Part shown: piece by piece, positions 1-8,091 of the stretch
How positions within the stretch are numbered: the stretch's first letter is position 1
Layout: each line of letters begins with the position of its first letter
Assembly: GCA_013215655.1 (NCBI GenBank)
Contig: JABSOX010000056.1
Span: 1-36,909, forward strand
Length of the DNA stretch: 36,909 nt
Source of the DNA: Colwellia sp.
Lineage (GTDB): Bacteria; Pseudomonadota; Gammaproteobacteria; Enterobacterales; Alteromonadaceae
Reading direction: 5' to 3'
Program-made: the position numbers and the translations under genes
Notes under the pieces: model-generated
The model's input: only the letters and a program-made list of their open reading frames with translations
Database searches by the model: none
What the model was told of the DNA's origin: nothing

Positions 1-564
1 GGTACTCAAGATCGAGTGGTATTGGCTTTAGGTCAAGGCAGCTTTAAGTCAATTGAAGTGGGGGTTGGTCGCTTTGATAGTGATAACGTTGAAATACTTT
101 CTGGCTTAAGTGCAGGTGAATTAGTGGTAAGTTCAGCGCAGTTTTTATTAGACTCTGAATCAAGTAAAACCTCAGATTTTCAACGCATGAATGACAGTAA
201 TAATATGGCGGATATGGATCACTCTACTATGAAAGATGCTGCTATGGATCATTCTGCTATGAATATGTCTGACGACATAGATGAAAGTGAGACAAGTGTC
301 CCGAGTGCGTCGGTAGCTGGCACTGTAAATTCAGTTATGGTTGCTCACCGTATGGTTAACATGAGTCGCAGTGCTATAGAAAAGTGGGGAAGGGAAGCCG
401 CTGATGTTGATTTTATCGTTGCAGAAAATGTTGATATGGCACTATTTATACAGGCGACGAAATTGAACTTTACTTTTGAAATTAGAGATGGTGAATTCTT
501 GATTGTTCAAGCAATGCCATTTGAAACGATGACTAGTGACGCTATGACGGCAGGAGAACAATAA
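1..564 (+). CDS. CusB-like periplasmic adaptor of a heavy-metal RND efflux system (3' part only)
   Basis: Membrane-fusion subunit that links an inner-membrane RND pump to an outer-membrane channel. The reading frame is open from base 1, so the N-terminal hairpin and lipoyl domains lie outside the window. The visible part starts with the adaptor's membrane-proximal beta domain (GLSAGELVVSSAQFLLDSES). A Met/His-rich linker follows at about bases 205-270 (repeats of MDHS.M), as in copper-handling proteins. From about 310 to 535 there is a CusF-like small beta-barrel domain whose Trp is kept (codon 385-387) but whose two Met ligands are not seen. The stop overlaps the next start by one base (TAATG), so it is translationally coupled to the pump. 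Substrate specificity (Cu/Ag) is inferred from the pump. Confidence 0.88.
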   Translation, partial: GTQDRVVLALGQGSFKSIEVGVGRFDSDNVEILSGLSAGELVVSSAQFLLDSESSKTSDFQRMNDSNNMADMDHSTMKDAAMDHSAMNMSDDIDESETSVPSASVAGTVNSVMVAHRMVNMSRSAIEKWGREAADVDFIVAENVDMALFIQATKLNFTFEIRDGEFLIVQAMPFETMTSDAMTAGEQ

Positions 565-3500
565 TGATAACTGCCATTATTCGCTGGTCGGTCTACAATC
601 GTTTTTTTGTATTGCTGGCAACCGTTATTATTATTGGTTTGGGTTTATATTCCGTTAAAAATACACCGGTAGATGCCTTACCTGACTTGTCCGATGTACA
701 AGTTATTATCAAAACTAGCTACCCAGGACAAGCGCCACAAGTAGTGGAAGATCAAGTCACTTATCCATTAACGACTGCCATGTTATCGGTGCCGGGCTCG
801 GTAACTGTACGTGGTTATTCATTTTTTGGTGATTCTTATGTTTATGTGATTTTTGACGAAGATACTGATTTATATTGGGCACGTTCACGAGTACTTGAAT
901 ATTTGAGTCAAGTTGCCCCTAATTTACCGAGTAATGCACGTCCACAACTTGGTCCTGATGCTACAGGAGTGGGTTGGGTTTATTTATATGCTTTAGTTGA
1001 TAAAACCGGGCAACATGATTTAAGTCAATTACGGAGTTTACAAGATTGGTTTTTAAAATATGAATTGCAAACTGTATCAGGTGTTTCAGAGGTTAGTACC
1101 CTTGGCGGCATGGTTAAGCAATATCAAGTAAAGCTTAACCCCGATAAATTACGTGCCTTTGGTATTCCTATTTCCCATATTCAAATGGCGATTAAACAAG
1201 GTAACCAAGAAATAGGTGCTTCAGTTGTGGAAATGGCCGAGGCTGAATATATGGTGCGGGCAACGGGATATATCAAAAGTATTGAGGATCTAGAAACCAT
1301 TCCTTTAGGGGTTAATCAAAATGGTACACCTTTATTACTTAAAGATGTTGCCGAAATTGTTTTAGGACCACAAATGCGTCGTGGTATTGCCGAGCTTAAT
1401 GGCGAAGGTGAAGTGGTAGGCGGTATTGTGGTAATGCGCTTTGGTGAAAATGCACAGCAAGTGATAAAAGGTGTAAAAGAAAAATTAGAACAACTAAAAA
1501 AAGGCCTGCCTGCCGGTGTTGAAATCGTTACCGTTTATGATCGCTCAGCGCTCATTGAACGTGCCGTTGATAATTTGAGTTATAAATTATTAGAAGAATT
1601 TGGTGTTGTTGCGCTGGTTTGTATTGTTTTCTTATTTCATGTGCGCTCTTCTTTAGTGGCGATTGTGAGTTTACCTGTAGGTATATTAGCCGCTTTTATT
1701 GTCATGCATATGCAAGGGTTAAATGCCAATATTATGTCGTTAGGAGGAATTGCCATTGCTATTGGCGCAATGATCGATGGCGCCATAGTGATGATTGAAA
1801 ATATGCATAAACACATGGAGAGAACACCGCTGACCAAAGAAAATCGTTGGCAAATTGTCATTGAATCCGCTAGTGAAGTAGGGCCAGCGTTGTTTTTTAG
1901 TTTAATGATTATTACTGTGAGCTTTGTACCAGTATTTACGCTTGAAGCACAAGAAGGACGAATGTTCTCACCACTTGCCTTTACCAAAACCTATGCGATG
2001 GCTGCTTCTGCTGCGCTTGCTATTACTTTGGTTCCAGTCTTAATGGGCTATTTCATTCGAGGTAAGGTTTTACCTGAGCATAAAAACCCAGTGAATCGAT
2101 TATTAACGGCAATATATTTACCTGTATTAAAAACGGTATTGAGTTTCCCTAAATCAACATTGGTTGCTGCGCTGATGTTCTTAGCGGTTGGACTTTGGCC
2201 GTTGGATAAAATTGGCAGTGAATTTATTCCGCCACTTGATGAGGGTGATATTATGTATATGCCCACTACTTATCCGGGAATCTCTATCGGTAAAGCGCGA
2301 CAATTATTACAACAAACCGATAAGCTTATTGCCACGGTACCCGAAGTGCTAACGGTTTTTGGTAAAGTAGGGCGAGCTGAAACGGCAACCGATCCTGCGC
2401 CATTAACTATGATTGAAACTTTTATTCAATTAAAACCTCGAGATCAATGGCGAGAAGGGGTAACCACTAAAAGTTTAATTAAAGAGTTTGATGCTTTAGT
2501 TAAATTACCCGGATTAACCAACGCTTGGGTCATGCCCATAAAAACGCGTATAGATATGTTAGCAACGGGTATTAAAACGCCGGTAGGCATTAAAATCGCC
2601 GGTCCTGATTTGAAAGTCATTCAAGATATTGGTCAGCAACTCGAAGTCATTTTAAAGGATGTTCCGGGTACTGCTTCCGTTTACTCTGAGCGTGTCGCGG
2701 GAGGTCGTTACGTTAAGGTAGATATACAACGAGCTAAAGCTGCGCGTTATGGTTTGAATATCGCTGAAATTCAGCAAGTTGTTGCTACGGCTATTGGTGG
2801 CATGAATGTCACTAAAACGGTTGAAGGACTAGAGCGTTATCCGGTGAGTTTACGTTATCCGCAAGATTATCGTGACTCTCCTGAGCAATTATCTTTATTA
2901 CCGATTGTTACACCCAATGGCCAACGTATCTCATTAGGTGATGTCGCCAATGTTTTTATTGAAGATGGCCCTCCGGGCATAAAATCAGAAAATGCACGTT
3001 TAAATGGCTGGTCATTTATTGATATTGAAGGTGTTGATGTGGGCAGTTATGTCGTTGCTGCACAAAAAGTTGTTGCTGATCAATTAGTACTCCCAGCTGG
3101 CTACTCCATTGCTTGGGCGGGACAATATGAATATATGCAGCGCGCAAAAGCGAAACTAACCTATGTTGTGCCACTGACGTTAGCCATAATTATATTCTTG
3201 CTCTATTTGAATTTCCGTAATGTGATTGAAGTGGCGATGATCATGGGCACCTTGCCTTTAGCTATGGTCGGTAGTATTTGGTTAATGTACCTTGAAGGCT
3301 TTAATTTTTCTGTCGCAGTGGGTGTTGGCTTTATTGCTCTTGCAGGAGTAGCGGTTGAAATAGGGGTGATTATGTTGGTATATCTCAATCAGTCTTATCG
3401 TGAAATGATTAATTCACATCAAGAAAAAGGCATAAAGATGACCAAAGAAGACGTTTTTAATGCCGTTTTGCACGGAGCTGGTATGCGTGTTCGTCCGGTG

Positions 3501-3743
3501 ATGATGACAGCCGCAGCCATTATTGTTGGTTTATTACCTATTTTATATGGTACAGGTACAGGCTCTGAAGTGATGAGCCGTATTGCCGCTCCTATGGTGG
3601 GTGGTATGCTCAGTGCGGTAATTTTAGCCCTGTTGGTATTGCCTGCATTATATTATTTATGGCGAAGTAATACTCTAGACCTAAATTCGGATAATAATAA
3701 TCAAAATAGCAGTGCAAGTGACCGTGTAATCGAGGGAAGTTAA
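564..3743 (+). CDS. cusA: CusA-like Cu(I)/Ag(I) efflux RND pump, inner-membrane subunit
   Basis: Proton-driven heavy-metal exporter of the HME-RND family, 1059 residues, the usual full length. Twelve membrane segments are expected, and two large periplasmic loops are visible. The proton-relay segment has Asp405 in AMIDGAIVMIEN, at the same number as in E. coli CusA. The three methionines that bind Cu(I)/Ag(I) in CusA are all present: Met566 (GDIMYMP), Met616 (APLTMIE) and Met665 (RIDMLATG), each shifted by seven from E. coli 573/623/672. This supports copper/silver rather than zinc/cobalt/cadmium. The gene starts on the last base of the adaptor stop codon, and its own stop directly abuts the next ATG. 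The symbol is given by family resemblance; czcA-type naming is possible in automated annotation. Confidence 0.95.
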   Translation: MITAIIRWSVYNRFFVLLATVIIIGLGLYSVKNTPVDALPDLSDVQVIIKTSYPGQAPQVVEDQVTYPLTTAMLSVPGSVTVRGYSFFGDSYVYVIFDEDTDLYWARSRVLEYLSQVAPNLPSNARPQLGPDATGVGWVYLYALVDKTGQHDLSQLRSLQDWFLKYELQTVSGVSEVSTLGGMVKQYQVKLNPDKLRAFGIPISHIQMAIKQGNQEIGASVVEMAEAEYMVRATGYIKSIEDLETIPLGVNQNGTPLLLKDVAEIVLGPQMRRGIAELNGEGEVVGGIVVMRFGENAQQVIKGVKEKLEQLKKGLPAGVEIVTVYDRSALIERAVDNLSYKLLEEFGVVALVCIVFLFHVRSSLVAIVSLPVGILAAFIVMHMQGLNANIMSLGGIAIAIGAMIDGAIVMIENMHKHMERTPLTKENRWQIVIESASEVGPALFFSLMIITVSFVPVFTLEAQEGRMFSPLAFTKTYAMAASAALAITLVPVLMGYFIRGKVLPEHKNPVNRLLTAIYLPVLKTVLSFPKSTLVAALMFLAVGLWPLDKIGSEFIPPLDEGDIMYMPTTYPGISIGKARQLLQQTDKLIATVPEVLTVFGKVGRAETATDPAPLTMIETFIQLKPRDQWREGVTTKSLIKEFDALVKLPGLTNAWVMPIKTRIDMLATGIKTPVGIKIAGPDLKVIQDIGQQLEVILKDVPGTASVYSERVAGGRYVKVDIQRAKAARYGLNIAEIQQVVATAIGGMNVTKTVEGLERYPVSLRYPQDYRDSPEQLSLLPIVTPNGQRISLGDVANVFIEDGPPGIKSENARLNGWSFIDIEGVDVGSYVVAAQKVVADQLVLPAGYSIAWAGQYEYMQRAKAKLTYVVPLTLAIIIFLLYLNFRNVIEVAMIMGTLPLAMVGSIWLMYLEGFNFSVAVGVGFIALAGVAVEIGVIMLVYLNQSYREMINSHQEKGIKMTKEDVFNAVLHGAGMRVRPVMMTAAAIIVGLLPILYGTGTGSEVMSRIAAPMVGGMLSAVILALLVLPALYYLWRSNTLDLNSDNNNQNSSASDRVIEGS

Positions 3744-4505
3744 ATGAGTTTACTAAAAACTAGCCGGAAATTTCATAAATGGCTGATGCTTTTTTTAGGC
3801 ATACAGTTTGTGATCTGGACGGTATCAGGCGCTTATATGGTGATTTTTGATATTGATTATATTCATGGCGATAGTTTAGTGGTTAATCATCAAAGTAAAA
3901 TTGATGTTGATAATATCAATTTTACGCTTGGTGATTTGCTTGAAGTTTATCCAAATGCTGAAAACCTTGAAATGGGGGTTTTTATTGACCAAGGCGTTTA
4001 TCGCTTCACCATTAAAAGTGGCGATGGTGATGATAGTACAGATAAGAAAACACAATATTTAGTTGCGACGAGTAATGGTCAACAACTTTCACCTTTAAAT
4101 GAAGACTTAGCTAAACGTGCAGCTCAACACTATTATAGCGGTGAAGGTAATATTGTTGATGTTGAATTAATTACCGAAAATCCACCTTTTGAATTAAGTC
4201 GTCGTCGATTACCCGCTTGGCGAGTCAACTTTAATGATTTTGGCAGCCCATCCATTTATGTTTCGGCACAATCTGGAAAACTGGTCACTAAACGTCATGA
4301 GTTTTGGCGGTTTTTTGATTTAATGTTTAGTTTGCATGTGATGGACTACGAGGATGAAGACCCTAGTAATCTATTGTTATTTTGGTTTGTTTTATTTTCT
4401 CTTATTGCATCGTTGTTTGGTTTTGTTTTAACGTATTTTCGAATATTTAAAGCTAAGAATTCCGTTGAGCAAGAAACTGCACCAACAGTAAAGGACATGA
4501 ATTAA
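3744..4505 (+). CDS. PepSY-domain membrane protein
   Basis: A 253-residue protein with an N-terminal membrane segment (about 12-36, preceded by FHKW) and a second near residues 208-232. The periplasmic stretch between them has PepSY character (SAQSGKLVTKRHEFWRFFDLMFSLHVMDYED). PepSY_TM proteins often sit with flavin or ferric reductases, and their conserved His residues are thought to bind haem; here His11 and the His in LHVMDY are candidates. The ATG abuts the cusA stop with no gap and the stop overlaps the following gene (TAATG), so it belongs to the same transcript. It looks like a shorter, reductase-free paralogue of the N-terminal half of the next protein. Its function is not established; a redox or assembly partner of the downstream reductase is my inference. 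Confidence 0.85.
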   Translation: MSLLKTSRKFHKWLMLFLGIQFVIWTVSGAYMVIFDIDYIHGDSLVVNHQSKIDVDNINFTLGDLLEVYPNAENLEMGVFIDQGVYRFTIKSGDGDDSTDKKTQYLVATSNGQQLSPLNEDLAKRAAQHYYSGEGNIVDVELITENPPFELSRRRLPAWRVNFNDFGSPSIYVSAQSGKLVTKRHEFWRFFDLMFSLHVMDYEDEDPSNLLLFWFVLFSLIASLFGFVLTYFRIFKAKNSVEQETAPTVKDMN

Positions 4506-6433
4506 TGGCTTTAATTAAGATTATTCACAAGTGGTTATCTCTACTGGTTGGTTTGCAATTGCTGATTTGGTTGGGATCAGGTTTCTTTTTTAATTTAATG
4601 GATGGTGAAAAAGCACACGGCGGTCAATATCGAATTTGGCAACAACAAAAAAGTGTTATTGAGCCAAGCCAATTATTTGATCCTAAATTGATATTAACTC
4701 AGTTATCAAAGCAAAATATTGAGGTTATCTCGCTAAAACAAATTCAACTTTTAGCAAAACCTTATTATTTATTAACCCATGAAAAAAGCTTATATGCACA
4801 TTTTAAAAATAACTATTCCTTGGTGGATGCCTATTCAGGGGAAATAGTTATTATTGATGAAGCTATGGCTTCAATGTTGGCAAATAACTCTTACAGTGGT
4901 GCAGGAGAGATACTATCTGCGGTTAAGCTGTCGCCTCCTTATGACGATATTGCTCGTGAAAAAAATAACGTTTGGCAAATTAATTACTCTGATGATAACT
5001 ATACCAGTGTCTATGTTGACGCAGGCTCTGGTCGTTTAATTGCCCACAGTAATGACGATAAACGCTTTGCAGATTTCTTCTTTATGTTGCACTTCATGGA
5101 TTACGGTAATGAAGCCAGCTTTAATAATATCCAAATTATTATTTTTGCGATATTTACTTTATTTTTTGCACTTACTGGACTTATTTGGACAATAGAACTG
5201 GGCTTTAATGGTCAATACAAGCTGAGTTTTTTCTTTAAAGGTAAGTCTACTTTACAAGATATTATCTTACTTGATAAAAATCAGCAGCGTATCAATGATG
5301 TAAACTTAACAAGGAATATAAATTTACTTGATGCTTTGTTAGTTCATGATATTGCATTATCGTCTAGCTGCGGAGGTGGCGGCACCTGTGGACAGTGTAA
5401 AATTAAAATGAGCAATAATAATGGTAGTCAGTTTAAAGTAACTTCTGCAGATTATGCTCAGCTTAACGATGCAGAGCTTGAGCAAGGTTATCGTCTCGCT
5501 TGTCAACATACTAGTGAAGGTGTTGAACAAATTACTTTGCTTGATGTTACCCAAGGGAAAAAACATCAATTAATGCTACAACAAAGTAAATTTATTAGTC
5601 CATTTATTAAAGAGTTACGTTTTAGTTTGGTTGACGAAAGTCCACTATCATATAAAGCGGGGGCTTTTATGCGCTTTATTATACCTGCAGGAAAAGGGTG
5701 TTCTATACCGTTAAAACTTCCTGATGACTTACAACCGCACTGGCATCATATTGAGCATTTAGAATATGAACATTTAGCCTGTACTCGTAGTTATTCATTG
5801 GCTGAAACATCACTGAATACCGAAGAGCTTATTTTTACCATTAAGATCCAGTCAGCACCTCATAATGTGACCTTACCCGGAGTTGGTTCAAGTTATTTAT
5901 GTAACTTAGAGCAAGGTGAACTTGTTGATGCTATAGGTCCTTTTGAAGAGTTTTATGCAGTAAATAACAGTGACAAAACAATGGTGTTATTAGGTGCAGG
6001 CTCAGGTATGGCCCCCTTGAAATCATTAATAGCAGAGCAAATGGCTGTGAAAAACAGCGCAGAAAATAGCACAGGAAAAAGTGACGAAACTGTACCTAGA
6101 GCTATTCATTTCTTTTACGGTGCAAGAACACAAAATGATTTGCTCTATGCAGAATATTTTGATGATTTGGCTGAACAGCATGATCTTTTTAATTATTATC
6201 CAGTTTTGTCGCAAGCAAATGAGGATTGGACTGGAGAAAAAGGTTATATCCAACAAACGTTATTTCAACAATTTGATGGGTTAGGTGATGTCGGTAATCT
6301 TGAGTTTTACTTATGTGGACCACAAGCTTTAATGGCTGAAACTATAACGCTATTAAAAGCTAAAGGGGTTACAGACTCGGCGATTAAATTTGACTCGTTT
6401 GGCGGCAATAATGTGCTTTTAAAAAAACAATAA
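4505..6433 (+). CDS. PepSY membrane domain fused to NqrF-like [2Fe-2S] ferredoxin / FAD-NAD(P)H reductase
   Basis: A 642-residue fusion. Residues about 1-235 are a PepSY_TM unit with two membrane segments (5-28 and about 207-230) and the HKW and LHFMDYGN signatures also seen in the upstream protein. Residues about 245-350 are a plant-type ferredoxin with Cys289, Cys295, Cys298 and Cys333 (C-x5-C-x2-C-x34-C). The rest is an FNR-type module: RSYSLAE for FAD (near 425), GAGSGMAPLKSLI for pyrophosphate/NAD(P)H, and CGPQALM near the C-terminus, all resembling NqrF. Expected activity is NAD(P)H oxidation on the cytoplasmic side with electrons passed through Fe-S into the membrane part, perhaps to periplasmic metal. 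Its operon with CusBA suggests Cu(II) or Fe(III) reduction, but the acceptor is unknown. Confidence 0.88.
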   Translation: MALIKIIHKWLSLLVGLQLLIWLGSGFFFNLMDGEKAHGGQYRIWQQQKSVIEPSQLFDPKLILTQLSKQNIEVISLKQIQLLAKPYYLLTHEKSLYAHFKNNYSLVDAYSGEIVIIDEAMASMLANNSYSGAGEILSAVKLSPPYDDIAREKNNVWQINYSDDNYTSVYVDAGSGRLIAHSNDDKRFADFFFMLHFMDYGNEASFNNIQIIIFAIFTLFFALTGLIWTIELGFNGQYKLSFFFKGKSTLQDIILLDKNQQRINDVNLTRNINLLDALLVHDIALSSSCGGGGTCGQCKIKMSNNNGSQFKVTSADYAQLNDAELEQGYRLACQHTSEGVEQITLLDVTQGKKHQLMLQQSKFISPFIKELRFSLVDESPLSYKAGAFMRFIIPAGKGCSIPLKLPDDLQPHWHHIEHLEYEHLACTRSYSLAETSLNTEELIFTIKIQSAPHNVTLPGVGSSYLCNLEQGELVDAIGPFEEFYAVNNSDKTMVLLGAGSGMAPLKSLIAEQMAVKNSAENSTGKSDETVPRAIHFFYGARTQNDLLYAEYFDDLAEQHDLFNYYPVLSQANEDWTGEKGYIQQTLFQQFDGLGDVGNLEFYLCGPQALMAETITLLKAKGVTDSAIKFDSFGGNNVLLKKQ

Positions 6434-6448
6434 ATAACAAGCAAACAA

Positions 6449-6491
6449 CAAATAAATAACAAATAAATAACAAATAAATAACAAATAAATT
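6449..6491 (+). repeat. 11-bp tandem repeat upstream of the NTF2-like gene
   Basis: Nearly four consecutive copies of CAAATAAATAA at 6449, 6460, 6471 and 6482 (the last incomplete), between the reductase stop and the Shine-Dalgarno of the next gene. It is visible directly. It probably arose by slippage and could vary in copy number. Confidence 0.85.
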
Positions 6492-6508
6492 AAAAAGGAA
6501 ATCTAAAA

Positions 6509-6967
6509 ATGAATCAATTTAAATTAACAACATATTTGCTTATAGTAATTTTTGTCAGCTGTTTAGGGTTTACAAATTCAGTACTTGCCCACGGAAATGA
6601 CTTGGACAATGAGGCAGCTAAAACAGTATTAGCATTTCACCATGCATTAAAATCGGGTGATAAAAAAACTGCAAGAATGCTCTTAGCAGATGATGTATTA
6701 ATTTTTGAAGGTGGTGGTGTAGAAAGATCTGCCGATCAATACGCCAATCATCATATGCTTGCAGACATGAAATATTTAGCTGCAGTTGATACTAAAATTT
6801 TAGAGCATACGGTTAATGTCAGTGGACGTTTTGCGGTGTCTATGTCTCGTAGTAAAACAACAGGAAAATATAAAGGCAAAGATCGTAATGTTGAGGGTAT
6901 GGAAACGATGACTTTAAAAGAAGTTAATGGCGAATGGAAAATCACCCATATTCATTGGTCTAATTAA
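6509..6967 (+). CDS. NTF2-like/SnoaL-like (DUF4440-type) periplasmic protein
   Basis: A 152-residue protein with a clear signal peptide (about 1-27, cleaved near VLAHG). The mature part has the cystatin-like fold pattern of NTF2/DUF4440 proteins: a helix with AAKTVLAFHHALKSGDKKTARMLLADDVLIFEGGG, then strands ending in MTLKEVNGEWKITHIHWSN. The Shine-Dalgarno AAGGAA sits just upstream at 6495-6500. It lies 75 bp after the reductase, behind an 11-bp tandem repeat, so it may be the last gene of the metal operon. The family includes enzymes and ligand-binding proteins. No active site can be assigned; a role in periplasmic metal stress is inferred from position alone. Confidence 0.8.
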   Translation: MNQFKLTTYLLIVIFVSCLGFTNSVLAHGNDLDNEAAKTVLAFHHALKSGDKKTARMLLADDVLIFEGGGVERSADQYANHHMLADMKYLAAVDTKILEHTVNVSGRFAVSMSRSKTTGKYKGKDRNVEGMETMTLKEVNGEWKITHIHWSN

Positions 6968-7116
6968 TAACAATTTGTATAAGATAGTGCTCACTTCTTT
7001 ATGCACAATAGTATTACAACACAGCGTTCATCAATTATTTGATGATGAGCGCTTGAGCCTTCGTTAATTTATCCCCTTATAAATCTAAAATTTATTTAAT
7101 TATTAATAATAATTCA

Positions 7117-7144
7117 TTGACAAAAATATCAATAAGTTTATTAT
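7117..7144 (+). promoter_or_regulatory. Sigma70-type promoter of the tetR gene
   Basis: TTGACA at 7117-7122, a 16-bp spacer, and TATTAT at 7139-7144. The first operator palindrome begins at the last base of the -10 box, a layout that suits repression. Confidence 0.6.
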
Positions 7145-7156
7145 GACGAAACGTCA
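7144..7156. promoter_or_regulatory. Candidate TetR operator 1
   Basis: TGACGAAACGTCA, an inverted repeat of 5 bp around 3 bp. It is a variant of the perfect site starting 14 bp downstream and overlaps the tetR promoter. Autoregulation is inferred from position and from the repeat in front of the transporter. Confidence 0.6.
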
Positions 7157-7157
7157 C

Positions 7158-7170
7158 TGACGATTCGTCA
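7158..7170. promoter_or_regulatory. Candidate TetR operator 2
   Basis: TGACGATTCGTCA, a perfect 6-1-6 palindrome. The identical 13-mer occurs again at 8063-8075 ahead of the MMPL transporter. Recurrence in front of exactly the two genes that a linked TetR protein would be expected to control is the main argument. Confidence 0.7.
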
Positions 7171-7196
7171 CCTATAGGTAGACTTAAGTAAGTGCA

Positions 7197-7976
7197 ATGA
7201 TTATTAACTCTATTGGTAAATGCATGACCCCAAGAATTTTAGATGAAAAGAGCTTGAAAGCGCGTGAACAAAGCATTATTGATGCTGCTATTATCATTAT
7301 TGAGCAAAGTGGTATTGAAAACTTAACTATGGATAAAGTGGTCGCTAAAGTCTCTTATTCAAAAGGCACTGTTTATAAACACTTTACTGGGAAAGAGGAT
7401 TTGCTGTTAGCGATTAGTAATCAAGCGATAGCTATTCTTGCCGATTTGTTTTGGCGGGCGGCTAAGTTTAGTGGCTGTGCTCGTATTCGGATGTTGTTGT
7501 TAAACATGTCTTATCTTATCTATGCCATTTTACATCCCGCACTCTTTAAAACAGTGATTTGTTCAAAAAGCCCTAATGTATATGGCAAATCAAGTCCTGA
7601 ACGTATCCAAGAGCAAGAACAACTTGAAATGAAATTACTAGGGGCAATTCATGGGGTTTTTGACGATGCCATAACAAGTGAAAAGTTGGTATTACCGAGC
7701 TACATGGATATTCAGCAACTTTGTTTTGCCAATTGGTCAATGTCATATGGCACTATTTCTTTGTTGTCTGAGGAAGTTGAACAATGTAGTGGTCGTACGA
7801 GCTTGGTTGTTGAAAAAGAAATTTTTAATCAGAACAACTTATTATTTGATGGTTTGAACTGGCAACCATTAACAAAAGATAATAATCATCGCATCGCACT
7901 TGAAAATGCCTTGATGCAAGTTTTTCCAGATGAACTTTTAATATTAAAAGAACGCGGAAGAATACTTGATTTTTAA
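7197..7976 (+). CDS. TetR/AcrR family transcriptional repressor
   Basis: A 259-residue one-component regulator. The N-terminal helix-turn-helix is clear at about residues 35-70 (NLTMDKVVAKVSYSKGTVYKHF, then GKEDLL). The C-terminal ligand domain is long for the family and not recognisable by sequence. ATG 7197 is used here; Met10 at 7224 is an alternative, and neither has a strong Shine-Dalgarno. Two palindromes overlap its promoter and a third, identical to one of them, precedes the transporter gene 115 bp downstream. The protein probably represses itself and the exporter operon and is released by the exported substrate or a related fatty or hydrophobic compound (inference). Confidence 0.9.
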   Translation: MIINSIGKCMTPRILDEKSLKAREQSIIDAAIIIIEQSGIENLTMDKVVAKVSYSKGTVYKHFTGKEDLLLAISNQAIAILADLFWRAAKFSGCARIRMLLLNMSYLIYAILHPALFKTVICSKSPNVYGKSSPERIQEQEQLEMKLLGAIHGVFDDAITSEKLVLPSYMDIQQLCFANWSMSYGTISLLSEEVEQCSGRTSLVVEKEIFNQNNLLFDGLNWQPLTKDNNHRIALENALMQVFPDELLILKERGRILDF

Positions 7977-8026
7977 AGCTTTTATCAAAGCTATCATGTT
8001 ATTACAGTAAATTATTTCAATTAATC

Positions 8027-8051
8027 ATGCGGTGTTTTCACCGTATTTTTT
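8027..8051 (+). terminator. Intrinsic terminator or attenuator between tetR and the transporter
   Basis: Stem CGGTG/CACCG (8030-8034 with 8039-8043) around a TTTT loop, extendable outward to 8 pairs with one G-T wobble, followed by six T at 8046-8051. It would end the tetR transcript, so the transporter needs a promoter close by or read-through. Confidence 0.6.
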
Positions 8052-8062
8052 AACAAACTAAA

Positions 8063-8075
8063 TGACGATTCGTCA
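8063..8075. promoter_or_regulatory. Candidate TetR operator 3, in front of the MMPL operon
   Basis: TGACGATTCGTCA, identical to operator 2. It lies 17 bp upstream of ATG 8092. The upstream in-frame ATG at 8062 would place this operator inside the coding region, an argument for the later start. Confidence 0.7.
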
Positions 8076-8091
8076 TAATGGAGAGGGAGCA

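Noticed and set aside
1637-3388. Several - strand frames of 61-116 codons inside cusA
   Set aside because: They are opposite-strand shadows of a well-supported pump gene, with no ribosome sites and unnatural composition.
6999-7060. Hairpin GCGTTCATCAA / TTGATGATGAGCGC as terminator after the NTF2-like gene
   Set aside because: The arms pair only with a bulge and no T tract follows; too weak to list as a feature.
8062-8091. Earlier ATG giving ten extra residues on the MMPL transporter
   Set aside because: It lies inside the palindromic operator and has no ribosome site, whereas ATG 8092 has a strong one.
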